The notes: a model not told the origin generated them from the letters alone. Positions 28,006 to 37,723 are shown, counted from the first letter of the stretch. The stretch: DNA of 64,000 nt from Cereibacter azotoformans (GCA_017599285.1 JAGFXX010000001.1:1054001-1118000); one strand, 5' to 3'. Numbers and translations are program-made.

Positions 28006-29036
28006 GTTCTCTCCTCCTCGAAGGTCAGGGCGTGCGGGCCGAGCGGCTCGAGCAGGGCCGCGACCTCGTCCGGGCGCACGGCCGCCGCATGATCGTGACG
28101 CCAGCGCGGCGAGCGGTCCTTGTCGATGATCGCCGCGCGGATCCCCTCCAGAAAGTCCGCCTGCCCCTGCGCGCGCCAGGTGAAACGATATTCCAGAGCG
28201 AGCGCCTGCCGGATCGTCGGCTGGGGCCCCAGCCGGCGCAGGATCTCGAGCGTCACCGCCATCGCGAGGGGCGAACTGCGCCGGATCGCCTTGAGCGCCT
28301 CCTCCGCAAGTCCGGTTCCGGCCTGCTCCAGACGGCCGATGATATCCGCAAGCGCGAAGCCCTCGAACAGGCGGTCGATCTCCGCCTGCGCCTCCGGCAG
28401 GCGGCCTGCGGGCGGCTCGTGCGCGGGGATCGCTTCCGTTCCGGATTCCAGACGGGCGATCAACTCCGGCCACTCGGCTTCGGGCACGAAATGGTCGGCA
28501 AAGCCCGCGCGGATCGCGTCGCCGGGCCCCATGCGGCTGCCGGTGAGACCGAGCCACACCCCGACCCTTCCGGGCGCATGGGCCAGAAGATGCGTGCCGC
28601 CGACGTCCGGCACGAGGCCGATGGCGCATTCCGGCATCGCGATCTGGCTGCTTTCGCCCACGATCCGATGGCTCGCATGGCAACCGAGCCCCACGCCGCC
28701 GCCCATGGTGAACCCCTGCATAAGACTCACCACCGGCTTCGGATATTCCGCGATCCGCGCGTTCATCCGGTATTCGTCGCGCCAGAAGCCCTGCCCGAAG
28801 GCATGATCCCCCGCGGTGCCACGGGCGTGAAGCTCGGCGATGTCGCCCCCCGCGCAGAAGGCTCGCGGCCCATTGGCATCCATCACCACCCGGTCGATCT
28901 CCGGGTCCTGCGCCCAGTCGCGCAGCGCCGCGTCGATCCCAAGACACATGTCGTAGCTCAGCGCATTCAGCGCCGCCGGACGGTTCAGTGTGATGCGGCC
29001 CGCGCGTCCGGCCTTGCGGATCAGCACGTCGCTCAT
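28002..29036 (-). CDS. 3-hydroxyisobutyryl-CoA hydrolase
   Basis: This 344-aa crotonase-fold enzyme frees 3-hydroxyisobutyrate from its CoA ester in valine degradation. Family blocks are RITLNRPAALNALSYDM, FCAGGDIAELHARG, FTMGGGVGLGCHASHRIV and AIGLVPDVGGTHLLA; the longer C-terminus with SPLAMAVTLEILRR marks hydrolases rather than enoyl-CoA hydratases. It overlaps both neighbours by 4 bases. Confidence 0.9.
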   Translation of the reverse strand: MSDVLIRKAGRAGRITLNRPAALNALSYDMCLGIDAALRDWAQDPEIDRVVMDANGPRAFCAGGDIAELHARGTAGDHAFGQGFWRDEYRMNARIAEYPKPVVSLMQGFTMGGGVGLGCHASHRIVGESSQIAMPECAIGLVPDVGGTHLLAHAPGRVGVWLGLTGSRMGPGDAIRAGFADHFVPEAEWPELIARLESGTEAIPAHEPPAGRLPEAQAEIDRLFEGFALADIIGRLEQAGTGLAEEALKAIRRSSPLAMAVTLEILRRLGPQPTIRQALALEYRFTWRAQGQADFLEGIRAAIIDKDRSPRWRHDHAAAVRPDEVAALLEPLGPHALTFEEERT

Positions 29037-30172
29037 GCCGTACCCAGGGACCGGGCGATGATCACCCGCATGATCTCATTGGTGCCCTCGAGGATCTGAT
29101 GCACCCGCAGGTCGCGCACGATCTTCTCGATCCCGTAATCGGCGAGGTAGCCGTAGCCGCCGTGCAGCTGGAGGCACTGGTTCGCCACCTCGAAGGCGGC
29201 GTCGGTCACCGACAGCTTCGCCATCGCGCAGAACCGGGTGGCGTCGGGCGCGCCCTGGTCGAGCTTCCACGCCGCCTGCCGCAGGAAGATGCGCGCCTGC
29301 TGCAGCTTGACCTCCATCTCGGCAAGGCGGAACTGCAGCGCCTGGAACTCGTCGAGGCGCCGGCCGAAGGCTCGCCGTTCGCTCATGTAGGACAGGGTCG
29401 CGTCGAAGGCCGCCTGCGCCCCCCCCAGCGCGGTGGCCGCGATGTTGAGCCGCCCGCCATCGAGGCCGGCCATCGCATAGCTGAAGCCGCGTCCCTCCTC
29501 ACCCACCAGATTTTCCGCCGGCACGGCGCAGTCGTCGAACTGGACCTGCCGCGTCTCCTGCGCGCGCCAGCCCATCTTGTCCTCGAGCCCGCCAAAGCTC
29601 AGGCCCGGTGTCCCGGCCGGAACGAGCAGTGTCGAGATGCCCTTGGGACCCTCGGCGCCGGTGCGGCACATGGTGAGGTAGGCATCCGAATAGCCGCCGC
29701 CCGAAATGAAGGCCTTGGTCCCGCTCAGGCGGTAGCCTTCAGGGCCGGCCACTGCCCGCGTTCGCAGGGCGGCGGCGTCCGACCCTGCGCCGGGTTCGGT
29801 CAGGCAGTAGGAGACGAGCGTCGTCAGGTTGCACATCCCCGGCAGCCAGCGCGCCTTCAGCGCCTCCGAGCCGTAGCGGTCGATCATGCCGCCGCACATG
29901 TTGTGGATCGACAGGAAGGCCGCCACCGACGGGCAGGCCATCGCCAGCGCCTCGAAGACGAGCGTCGCATCGAGCCGGCCGAGGCCCGATCCGCCATGCT
30001 CTTCCGAGACATAGATCCCGCCGAGCCCAAGCTCGGCCACCTTGGGCCAGAGCGCCCGCGGGATGGTTCCCGCCTCCTCCCAGGCCCGCGCGTTGGGCGC
30101 GATCTCTGCCGCGCCAAACTCGCGCGCCATGTCGAAGATCGCCTGTTGCTCCTCGCTCAGCGCGAAATCCAT
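29033..30172 (-). CDS. Acyl-CoA dehydrogenase, isobutyryl-CoA type
   Basis: This 379-aa FAD flavoenzyme probably converts isobutyryl-CoA to methacrylyl-CoA. It has YCLTEPGAGSDAAALRT (substrate and FAD contact), GTKAFISGGGYSD, QFRLAEMEVKLQQARIFLRQ, LHGGYGYLADYGIEKI and the C-terminal catalytic-glutamate motif QILEGTNEIMRVI. The isobutyryl-CoA assignment rests on the operon with the hydrolase and mmsB; the family alone fits several branched or short acyl-CoAs. It is the first gene of this operon in the window. Confidence 0.9.
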   Translation of the reverse strand: MDFALSEEQQAIFDMAREFGAAEIAPNARAWEEAGTIPRALWPKVAELGLGGIYVSEEHGGSGLGRLDATLVFEALAMACPSVAAFLSIHNMCGGMIDRYGSEALKARWLPGMCNLTTLVSYCLTEPGAGSDAAALRTRAVAGPEGYRLSGTKAFISGGGYSDAYLTMCRTGAEGPKGISTLLVPAGTPGLSFGGLEDKMGWRAQETRQVQFDDCAVPAENLVGEEGRGFSYAMAGLDGGRLNIAATALGGAQAAFDATLSYMSERRAFGRRLDEFQALQFRLAEMEVKLQQARIFLRQAAWKLDQGAPDATRFCAMAKLSVTDAAFEVANQCLQLHGGYGYLADYGIEKIVRDLRVHQILEGTNEIMRVIIARSLGTA

Positions 30173-30273
30173 GCTGCCTCCCCTCCTGTCCCGGCGGCGA
30201 GGTTAGAGCAGCCGCCGCGGGACTGTAAAGCGAGCGGGACGCTACGTCATTTCGCGCCGGCAGGGGGCACGCC

Positions 30274-30558
30274 TCAGTTCGCGTAGCAGGTCGAGCCGCG
30301 GCCGAAGCCTGCCGGAGAGCAGATCCACGAGCCGCGGCCGATCTGGCGTCGGACACGGGTCGCGGGGGCCTCGGACGAGGCGCGGACCACGACGGCCGGC
30401 CTGGAGAGCCAGTCGAACGTGCCGGCCGTGCGCGTCTGGACGACGCCGCGCACAGGCTGGCTGTTTCTGGTGGTGTCGTTGGACGCCAAGGTGGCCTGCG
30501 GGGCGCCAAGAACGAGCGCCACGCCGAAAGCAACGAGAAAACCGCGAGCGGGTACCAT
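30274..30558 (-). CDS. Small secreted protein, unknown
   Basis: The 94-aa product begins with a signal peptide (MVPARGFLVAFGVALVLGAPQATLA). The mature part is basic and ends GSWICSPAGFGRGSTCYAN, with two cysteines that could pair in the periplasm. AAGGAGA lies 7 bases before the ATG at 30558; a longer in-frame extension to 30633 has no such site. I do not recognise a family. Confidence 0.6.
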   Translation of the reverse strand: MVPARGFLVAFGVALVLGAPQATLASNDTTRNSQPVRGVVQTRTAGTFDWLSRPAVVVRASSEAPATRVRRQIGRGSWICSPAGFGRGSTCYAN

Positions 30559-30778
30559 GGTCTGATCTCCTTCGCTGGACACGAAGGAAATGGGGCGGGT
30601 TGAGCCGATGGCATCCCCCACAACCCACATCATTCATGCCGGTAACAAACACTACCGGCAGTTCTGGCGAGGGATCACGCCAGCAGATGGGCCCGAAAAT
30701 GGCCTCTTTCGGGCAGGATCCCTCGAAAGATGGCACCCGTTTGGAGGGGCGCACCCCCTCCGACTCAGGTTTTCAGGG

Positions 30779-31687
30779 TCAGTCGGTCACGCGGAAATCG
30801 AGCCGCCAGTCCGGCAGGCCGAAGCCGTTCGGCCAGGCATAGACCTCCTTCTGATCGAAATAGACGACGCCGACGAGGTCGGAATAGCCCGGGCCCGGCT
30901 GGCGCACGGCATTCTCCCAGGAGGCCACATAATCCGCGCTTCCCGACACGCCGAGTTCCGCCACGACGACCGGCTTGCCGAACTGCGCCGCGCGCTGGTA
31001 GCGGGGGCCCATGACATCGACGAAGCTGCGGTCCCGGTTCACCTCGAACCGGTCGTAGGCCTGCAGGCCGAAGACCGAGATCCCGACCAGATCCACGAAC
31101 TCGTCGCCGGGATAGTAGGCTTCGAGCCCCTCCTCTCCGGCCGGTGACCACATGATGCGCACCCCGGGCGCCGCCTCGCGGCAAAGCGATGTCATGCGCC
31201 GGAAGGCCTCGATGTAGTCCTGCGGGTTCCAGCCCGACCAGATGAACTGTCCGGCCGAGTTCTCCATCTCGTGCGCCCATCGCAGCGTCACAGGGCTCTG
31301 GAGCACGGCCAGCACGTCGCAGACCGCCTTCATGTTGGCGTCATAGGATCCGCGGCGGATGCCGTCGCGCAGCGCCTCTGCCGTGTTCCGCTCGGACCGG
31401 GTCCAGGTCCAGGGCTCCAGCGTCACCATGAGCGCGCGGTTGCGCTGACGCGCATAGGCGTCGGCATCCACCAGCGAGGGCAGATAGACGTCCTCCCACG
31501 GCAGGAAGAGATGTTCGATCACCAGATCCCTGTCGTTGCGATAATCGCCGCCGGGATCGTAGGCCCCGTAGGGCAGCGTTCCCGGGGGCGCCGCAAGCGC
31601 GCCGCCCACACCCGCACCGCACAGGCCGACCGCAGCGACGAGTGCCGCGGCCGTCTTCCGCATCTTCGGACTTCCGGTCAGCACCAT
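30779..31687 (-). CDS. Secreted glycoside-hydrolase-like protein
   Basis: The roughly 302-aa product has a signal peptide (RKTAAALVAAVGLCGAGVGGALA) and a TIM-barrel sequence resembling GH26-type mannanases or related glycosidases: VTLRWAHEMENSAGQFIWSG matches the acid/base block, and GKPVVVAELGVSGSADY the nucleophile block. The ATG at 31687 is favoured by AGGAG seven bases upstream; ATG 31702 lies three bases after the glycosyltransferase stop. It is the last gene of a polysaccharide operon, so it may trim or release the polymer made by the synthase. The substrate is unknown. Confidence 0.75.
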   Translation of the reverse strand: MVLTGSPKMRKTAAALVAAVGLCGAGVGGALAAPPGTLPYGAYDPGGDYRNDRDLVIEHLFLPWEDVYLPSLVDADAYARQRNRALMVTLEPWTWTRSERNTAEALRDGIRRGSYDANMKAVCDVLAVLQSPVTLRWAHEMENSAGQFIWSGWNPQDYIEAFRRMTSLCREAAPGVRIMWSPAGEEGLEAYYPGDEFVDLVGISVFGLQAYDRFEVNRDRSFVDVMGPRYQRAAQFGKPVVVAELGVSGSADYVASWENAVRQPGPGYSDLVGVVYFDQKEVYAWPNGFGLPDWRLDFRVTD

Positions 31688-31705
31688 GATCTTGCTCCTC
31701 ATACC

Positions 31706-33589
31706 TCAGCCCCCGAGTAACGGGCTCGATTTCCACGCCGGCGCGAAGCGGAAGTGCATCCTGGGCTGGATGCCGCTTCCGGCGCCGGAGACGACATATT
31801 CGACACGCGTGATCTGAAGCGGCTCGAGGCCGAAGGCCAGCGCCGTCAGGCTCTCGGCCCCGCGGGTGAAACCGCCCAGCAGGATCAGCGCGAACAAGCC
31901 GGTGACCGCAGCGCCCTGAAGCGCAAGGTCCCCCAGCTGTTCGCGCCAATAGGCGCCCAGCTGGCGGAGATGGTGCCAGACCATCACCAGCACGAGCCCG
32001 CCGTAAAGGACCGCATTCACCAGGGCGAGCAGCAGGAAGCCGCGCGCCTGGCCGAGTTCCTCGGCCAGGAAGACGGGCACCACGCAGCCCGCCGCCAGCG
32101 CCACATAGATCGCGGTGATCTTCGGCGGGATCCGGCGGCTCGCGGCCGAGCCCTTGGGCGTGATGCGGAAATCGACGAAGCGGCCCGTCAGGCGGTCGCG
32201 CACCGCCATGGTGCAGCCCCACAGCACCCAGGGCCATTGCAGCGCGGGAAAGAGCGCCTTCTCCCACGAGATGACGGGCGCCTCCACCGGCCGGTTGAAC
32301 CCGTCGCGCCGGAGCAGCCAGGCCAGCCCCGTGAGGGCCAGGACCGCAGGCGCGGAATGGAGGATGAAGCCCGGATAGGTCACATCGGCAAAGCGGATGT
32401 CGAGCAGAAGCGCAAGCGCGGGCGCGACATACATCATCAGCATCACCAGCGCGAAGAGCGGATACCAGAGCTGGCAGAGCACGAACAGGAACCGCAGCCG
32501 CCCCGGCAGCCGGCCGAGATAGCGCGGCGTGTGCGACAGCAGCAGCGTGAGCAGGCTGCGCGACCACTGGAACTCCTGCGTGGCGAGGTCGGCCACGTTG
32601 GCGGGCCCGTCGCCGAAGGCGATCGCATCGACGGCGTGAACCCCGCGCCAGCCGCCCGCGGCCATCAGCATCGAGGTGGAATGATCCTCCGCCAGCTCTG
32701 GCCCAAGGCCGCCGATCTCCTTCAGCGCCCGCGTGCGCACCGCGTAGTGCGAGCCGATGCACATGGGCGTCAGCACGCCGGAATAGCCCGTCTGCAGCGC
32801 GCCGTGAAAGGCGGCCTCGGCATGAAGACGGGTGCGGGCGGCCCAGCTCTCGCGGGCATTGGCCGAACAGATGCTGGGGGCGCTCACATAGCCCACGGCA
32901 GGATCGGCGAAGGGGCGCAGGATCTCGCGCAGGTAGCCCGGCTGGGGCACATGGTCGGCGTCGAGCTGCGAGACGATGTCATAGTCCCGGTAGCCCCAGT
33001 GATCGTGGAAGAAGGCGAGGTTGCCCTCCTTGCAGCGCGTGCGGCGCGGCCAGACCGGGCGGTGGTAGTCCTCGCGGCCCTTGCGGCACGAGATCCTGAC
33101 CCCGTGCGCGGCGCACCAGGCCGCGGTCTCGGGCGAGGGATCCTCGTCGGCAAGCCAGGTGTCATGCGGATAATCCTGCGCGAGCATCGCCTCGAGCGTG
33201 CGCCGCACGACGTCGAAGGGCTCGGACGGCGTCTTGGTCACGATCATGGCCACCCGCCAGCGCCCCGGCACGGGGTCCGGCGAGGCCGGGCGACGGGCCC
33301 GGAACAGGACAAGGACGAAATAGAGCTGCAGCGCGCTCAGCCACAGGAGCGGGACGGTCACCAGCAGGAAGCCGCCCCAGCCGATGAAATGCGCCGGATC
33401 GAGCCACCAGGACCAGAAGAAGACCAGCGCAGCCCCCCAGAGCCCGGCGGCGATCCTGTACCGCCGGCGCTGCGCCGGCGACATGAGCGGCACGGAATGG
33501 ACCTCGGACCGGGCGTTCCGTCTCTCGCGCAGCCGCTCTTGCCGCTTCAGCCGGGCCCGCGCGCGCTTGGCATCATGCCGCTTGGACAT
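31706..33589 (-). CDS. Cellulose-synthase-like GT2 glycosyltransferase
   Basis: The 627-aa membrane glycosyltransferase has a basic N-terminus, two membrane helices (residues 35-100), a GT2 catalytic domain with MIVTKTPSEP, YPHDTWLADEDPS, SQLDADHVPQPGYL, ELAEDHSTSMLM and QEFQWSRSLLTLL (the Q/RxxRW-type polymer-site motif, with F/QW variant), then about six further helices. It would build and export a beta-linked polysaccharide. The ATG at 33589 has GGAAG upstream and overlaps the end of galE by 17 bases. Neighbours supply UDP-xylose/arabinose and UDP-galactose type precursors. Confidence 0.87.
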   Translation of the reverse strand: MSKRHDAKRARARLKRQERLRERRNARSEVHSVPLMSPAQRRRYRIAAGLWGAALVFFWSWWLDPAHFIGWGGFLLVTVPLLWLSALQLYFVLVLFRARRPASPDPVPGRWRVAMIVTKTPSEPFDVVRRTLEAMLAQDYPHDTWLADEDPSPETAAWCAAHGVRISCRKGREDYHRPVWPRRTRCKEGNLAFFHDHWGYRDYDIVSQLDADHVPQPGYLREILRPFADPAVGYVSAPSICSANARESWAARTRLHAEAAFHGALQTGYSGVLTPMCIGSHYAVRTRALKEIGGLGPELAEDHSTSMLMAAGGWRGVHAVDAIAFGDGPANVADLATQEFQWSRSLLTLLLSHTPRYLGRLPGRLRFLFVLCQLWYPLFALVMLMMYVAPALALLLDIRFADVTYPGFILHSAPAVLALTGLAWLLRRDGFNRPVEAPVISWEKALFPALQWPWVLWGCTMAVRDRLTGRFVDFRITPKGSAASRRIPPKITAIYVALAAGCVVPVFLAEELGQARGFLLLALVNAVLYGGLVLVMVWHHLRQLGAYWREQLGDLALQGAAVTGLFALILLGGFTRGAESLTALAFGLEPLQITRVEYVVSGAGSGIQPRMHFRFAPAWKSSPLLGG

Positions 33590-34565
33590 GGCCAGCTTCC
33601 AGTCCGAACCAGGGCGCGGCGTGGCGCACGATCGTGCCGATGTCCGAGCATTCGGTGCGGAAACCCAGCTCGGCCACCGCCCGGCCGGGATCGGCCACCA
33701 GTTCCGGCGGATCGCCCGGCCGCCGCGGCTCCAGCCGCACCGGCACCGCACGGCCCGTCACCGCCTCGATCGCGGCCACGATCTCGCGCACCGAATGGCC
33801 GCGCCCCGTGCCGAGGTTCAGCGCAAGGCTCTCTCCGCCCTCCCGCAGCCGCGCAAGGGCCAGCACATGGGCGCGCGCCAGATCGGCCACATGGATGTAG
33901 TCGCGGATGCAGGTGCCGTCGGGCGTCGGATAGTCGGTGCCGAAGATCGCGAGAGGCCTGCCCTGCCCCGACGCGGCTTTCAGCGCGAGCGGCAGCAGAT
34001 GCGTCTCGGGATCGTGGTGCTCGCCCAGCTCGCCTTCGGGATCGGCCCCTGCGGCGTTGAAATAGCGCAGCGCCACATGCCGCATCCCCTCGACGGACAG
34101 GTCGCGCAGGATCTCTTCGCCGATGAGCTTGGTGCGCCCGTAGGGATTGATCGGCCGCTGGGGGGTGGTCTCGCGGATCGGCAGGCTCTCGGGCACGCCG
34201 TAGGTGGCGCAGCTCGACGAGAAGACGATGCGCTTGACGCCCGCCGCCCGGCAACCCTGCACGAGCCCGATCATGCCGCCCACGTTGTTGTCGTAATAGC
34301 GGGCCGGATCGGCCATCGACTCGCCCACATAGGCCGAGGCCGCAAAATGGATCACCGCCCGAGCGTCATGCGCGCGCAGCGCCGCCTCCACCGCGGCCGC
34401 GTCGCGCACGTCCCCCTGCACCAGCGGCCCGTAGCGCACCGCATGGGCGTGGCCCGTCGAGAGATTGTCGAAGCTGACCGGCCGCAGCCCCGCGTGGTGC
34501 AGCGCCTTGCAGGCGTGCGAGCCGATGAAGCCCGCCCCGCCCGTCACGAGGATCGCGTCAGACAT
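33573..34565 (-). CDS. galE: UDP-glucose 4-epimerase
   Basis: This 330-aa short-chain dehydrogenase/reductase epimerase interconverts UDP-glucose and UDP-galactose. It has the NAD motif VTGGAGFIGSHACKALHHAG, FSSSCATYGVPE with the active serine region, and the YxxxK pair in NPYGRTKLIGE. C-terminal DGTCIRDYIHVADLARAHV and LNLGTGRGHSVREIV are typical of GalE. It overlaps the decarboxylase gene upstream by 8 bases. Confidence 0.93.
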   Translation of the reverse strand: MSDAILVTGGAGFIGSHACKALHHAGLRPVSFDNLSTGHAHAVRYGPLVQGDVRDAAAVEAALRAHDARAVIHFAASAYVGESMADPARYYDNNVGGMIGLVQGCRAAGVKRIVFSSSCATYGVPESLPIRETTPQRPINPYGRTKLIGEEILRDLSVEGMRHVALRYFNAAGADPEGELGEHHDPETHLLPLALKAASGQGRPLAIFGTDYPTPDGTCIRDYIHVADLARAHVLALARLREGGESLALNLGTGRGHSVREIVAAIEAVTGRAVPVRLEPRRPGDPPELVADPGRAVAELGFRTECSDIGTIVRHAAPWFGLEAGHVQAA

Positions 34566-35595
34566 GATGCAGCAGCGCCTCGCACGGGTCGGACACCTGA
34601 AGCTCGCCGGCGAAATGGCGGATCGTGCGGGCGATCCCCTCTTCGAGAGGGACGGTCGGAGCCCAGCCCAGCCGAGCCGCGGCCCGCGAGATATCGGGCC
34701 GGCGCTGGCGCGGATCGTCCACCGGCAGCGGGCACTGCACCAGACGCGAGCGCGAGTCCGTCTGGCGCAACACCATGTCGGCCAGTTCGCGCATCGTGAA
34801 CTCGCCGGGATTGCCGAGGTTCACCGGGTCGCTGGTCTCCGAAGCCATCAGCGCCTTCAGCCCGGCCACGAGGTCATCCACATAGCAGAAGGAGCGCGTC
34901 TGCATCCCGTCGCCATAGATCGTGATGTCCGCCCCCGTCAGCGCCTGCACGATGAAGTTCGACACCACGCGCCCGTCCTCGGGGCTCATGCGCGGTCCGT
35001 AGGTGTTGAAGATGCGCGCGATCCGCACCTCGACGCCCATGTGGGTGCCGAACTCCCAGAACAGGGTCTCGGCGGCGCGCTTGCCCTCGTCGTAACAGGC
35101 ACGCGGTCCGACCGTGTTCACGCAGCCCCGGTAGCCTTCGTGCTGCAAGGTGATCTCGGGATCGCCATAGACCTCCGAGGTCGAGGCCTGAAGGATGCGC
35201 GCACCTGTCGCCTTGGCGAGTCCCAGAAGGTTCAGCACACCTTCCGTGCAGGTGCGGAACGTGTGGATCGGGTCACGCTGGTAGAGTGGCGGCGACGCCG
35301 GGCAGGCGAGGTTGTAGATCTCGTCCAGAGGCCCCTGCCAGTTCAGGCGATCGAGAATGTCCTGCTCGATGAACCGGAATTGCGGGTGGGCTTGCAGGGC
35401 GGAGATATTCTGAATGCGGCCGGTCTGGAGATTGTCCAGGCAGACAACCGAATGGCCTTCGGAAATTAATGTCTCACAAAGATGCGAACCGACAAATCCG
35501 GCTCCGCCCGCCACAAGAACAACCTTCCTGCGACGAAAGCGCGCCATGAAATCTTCACAACCGGTCGCAACGACCGGAACCAGGCTTCCGTCCAT
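34558..35595 (-). CDS. UDP-glucuronic acid decarboxylase (UDP-xylose synthase)
   Basis: This roughly 345-aa extended SDR enzyme makes UDP-xylose from UDP-glucuronate. Diagnostic blocks are VAGGAGFVGSHLCETLISEGH, DEIYNLACPASPPLYQ, LQASTSEVYGDPE, ACYDEGKRAAETLFWEFG and RIARIFNTYGPRMSPEDGRVVSNFI. ATG 35595 has CGGAG upstream; ATG 35547 (MARFRRRK) and TTG 35619 are alternatives. It is the first gene of the polysaccharide operon. Confidence 0.9.
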   Translation of the reverse strand: MDGSLVPVVATGCEDFMARFRRRKVVLVAGGAGFVGSHLCETLISEGHSVVCLDNLQTGRIQNISALQAHPQFRFIEQDILDRLNWQGPLDEIYNLACPASPPLYQRDPIHTFRTCTEGVLNLLGLAKATGARILQASTSEVYGDPEITLQHEGYRGCVNTVGPRACYDEGKRAAETLFWEFGTHMGVEVRIARIFNTYGPRMSPEDGRVVSNFIVQALTGADITIYGDGMQTRSFCYVDDLVAGLKALMASETSDPVNLGNPGEFTMRELADMVLRQTDSRSRLVQCPLPVDDPRQRRPDISRAAARLGWAPTVPLEEGIARTIRHFAGELQVSDPCEALLHHV

Positions 35596-36175
35596 TTCTG
35601 TGATACTCCGGTCAGGCAAGGACGGCGCAATAGCCGACCTTTATGCCAGCGAGGGCATGTTTGATTTCAATGACTTGCACCCCGTCGATGCCATCCGCGA
35701 CCAAGGGTGAAGCGTCGCCTTCTCTCCGTTCTATCGAATTCTCGTCTTATCCTATTCTTAAGAATGTGGTCAAACGGTGTCAATATGATGCCATGATCCA
35801 TTTGGATAGGATCCGCAGAAAAAGATACTCCCGAATGTGGCGTTTTTAAATCTCAGGTTGACAAATAAGGGGGCAGAAATACCGGCGGGAGAAACCTCCT
35901 TTGGTCCGCGCCAATTCGCGAGACGGTGCGATGCCTTTTCATCGAGAGGAAATGCCCGGCCAGTGATTCTCGCGCCGGGGCGCCTTTCCGCAAACGCCGC
36001 AATTGCCGGCACGTCGCGGTCCGGCATCCGGCACGTCACGGCGCGGCCACCTGGACAGAGCGGCGGGCGATTGACTCGCGCGGAGGCTCGCCCGTAGCCT
36101 CCCCCTGTCCGGCCACCAACGGCCGAGGCCTTTCGCGGGAACGAACCCGCAAGACGATCAACACGGGAGAAACTG
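35596..36175. other. Intergenic region before the polysaccharide operon and the orphan binding protein
   Basis: This 580-base divergent gap has an AT-richer core at about 35730-35870, unlike the flanking host DNA. It holds a likely promoter for the minus operon and the palindrome ATTCTTAAGAAT (35754-35765). Frames crossing it lack ribosome binding sites. Confidence 0.5.
35755..35783 (-). promoter_or_regulatory. Likely sigma70 promoter of the polysaccharide operon
   Basis: On the minus strand TTGACA (35783-35778) is followed after 17 bases by TAAGAA (35760-35755). The palindrome ATTCTTAAGAAT covers the -10 box and could be an operator. Confidence 0.5.
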
Positions 36176-37252
36176 GTGAAGCGATTCATCCTTCTGACCA
36201 CGATGCTCGGGGGCTTCGCCCTCCCCGCCGCGGCAGACCAGATTGCCGTCCTCGGATGGGGCGGGGCCTACACGACCAGCCAGGTCGAGGCCTACCACAA
36301 GCCCTTTACGGCCAAGACGGGCGTGACGGTGGTCTCGGTCGATACCGACAACCCGGCCACGCCGATCAAGGCCCAGGTCGAATCCGGCAATGTGACGACC
36401 GACGTGGCGAGCGTGGAATATGCCGACGCGGTGCGGCTCTGCGACGAGGGGCTGCTCGAGGAGATCGACCCCTCGATCCTGCTGGCGGCCCCCGATGGCA
36501 CGCCCGCGGAAGAGGACTTCCTGCCCGGCTCGCTGGCCGAGTGCTTCGTGGCGACCGATGTGTTCTCGACCGTGCTGGCCTATGACGCCTCGAAATTCGC
36601 CGAGGGCGCGGCGCCGGAGGCCCTCGCCGACTTCTTCGATCTGGAGCAGTTTCCCGGCAAGCGCGGGATGCGCAAGTCGGCCAAGGTCAATCTCGAGATG
36701 GCCCTGATGGCCGATGGCGTGCCGGCCGCCGAGGTCTATGACCTGCTGCGGACCGATGAGGGCGTCGAGCGTGCCTTTGCCAAGCTTGACGCGATCAAGA
36801 ACCAGATCGTCTGGTGGGAGGCCGGTGCCCAGCCCCCGCAACTCCTCGCCGATGGGGAGGTCGCGATGACGATCGCCTACAACGGCCGCATCTTCAACGC
36901 CGCCATCACCGAGAACAAGCCGTTCAACATCGTGTGGGATGGCCAGGTCTATGAGGTCGAGGGCTGGGTGATCCCGAAAGGCGCGCCGAACCTCGAGCTT
37001 GCCAAGGACTTCGTGGCCTTCTCGACCGGGGCCGAGCCGTTGGCCAAGGCCGCGGAGTGGATCAGCTACGGCCCGCCGCGCAAGTCCTCGGCCCCGCTCG
37101 TCGGCACCTTCATGGATGGCAAGACCGAGATGGCGCCGCACCTGCCGACCAGCCCCGAGAACATGACGAACGCGCTGGCCTCGGACTACGAATTCTGGGT
37201 GGACCACGACACCGAGCTGAACGAGCGCTTCAACGCCTGGCTCGCCGGCTGA
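36176..37252 (+). CDS. Orphan polyamine-type extracellular binding protein
   Basis: The 358-aa solute-binding protein has a signal peptide (MKRFILLTTMLGGFALPAAA) and a PotD-like mature chain: QIAVLGWGGAYTTSQVEAYHKPF, DVASVEYADAVRLCDEGLL and WEAGAQPPQLLADGEVAMTIAYNGR. The GTG at 36176 has GGGAGA six bases upstream. No permease or ATPase follows, so it must share a transporter elsewhere or be the remnant of an operon. A strong hairpin follows it. Confidence 0.88.
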   Translation: MKRFILLTTMLGGFALPAAADQIAVLGWGGAYTTSQVEAYHKPFTAKTGVTVVSVDTDNPATPIKAQVESGNVTTDVASVEYADAVRLCDEGLLEEIDPSILLAAPDGTPAEEDFLPGSLAECFVATDVFSTVLAYDASKFAEGAAPEALADFFDLEQFPGKRGMRKSAKVNLEMALMADGVPAAEVYDLLRTDEGVERAFAKLDAIKNQIVWWEAGAQPPQLLADGEVAMTIAYNGRIFNAAITENKPFNIVWDGQVYEVEGWVIPKGAPNLELAKDFVAFSTGAEPLAKAAEWISYGPPRKSSAPLVGTFMDGKTEMAPHLPTSPENMTNALASDYEFWVDHDTELNERFNAWLAG

Positions 37253-37260
37253 TCCCGCGC

Positions 37261-37284
37261 CCGCCCGGACCCCGGTCCGGGCGG
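37261..37284 (+). terminator. Terminator after the orphan binding protein
   Basis: A perfect 11-bp stem (CCGCCCGGACC / GGTCCGGGCGG) with a 2-base loop lies 8 bases after the stop. No U-run follows. Confidence 0.7.
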
Positions 37285-37464
37285 CTTCCGCCTCCGGCCT
37301 GCATCGCGAGCGGCCTCACACCGCACGATGTCTGTCGTCCACGCCGGCACGCCCCGAGACCTCGGACACGGGTCCAGCCCTGCGCGGGGCGGGCAAAGGT
37401 CGCACCCTCCACGGCTTGACCGGAGCGGGACGCAGGGTTCGAATGCCGGGGTGGAGGAACGGCC

Positions 37465-37656
37465 ATGGAACAGGAAGACATCCGCACGCGATTTGTCCTC
37501 GCCTGGGTCAACAGTCAGGACAAGCTCGAGTTCGACCGTCACTATCCCGACGGCAGTCCGCTCGAGTTCGACAGCGAGGAAGAGGCCATCGCGGCCATCC
37601 CGCACGAAGCCACCCGCCTCATCCTGAAATCGGTTACCCGGCACCGCGCCGACTGA
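37465..37656 (+). CDS. Small acidic protein, unknown
   Basis: The 63-aa product is acidic (LEFDSEEEAIAAIPHEATR) with a possible helical C-terminal half. GGAGG lies eight bases before the ATG, which supports expression. It is the last gene with host-like composition; the mobile element appears to begin after it. No family is recognised. Confidence 0.6.
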   Translation: MEQEDIRTRFVLAWVNSQDKLEFDRHYPDGSPLEFDSEEEAIAAIPHEATRLILKSVTRHRAD

Positions 37657-37723
37657 AGAGAGCAACTCCGGCAGGTCGGCCGGCAAGGACAGCAGCGTGC
37701 GTCCCGCAGCCGGCACGACCAGC

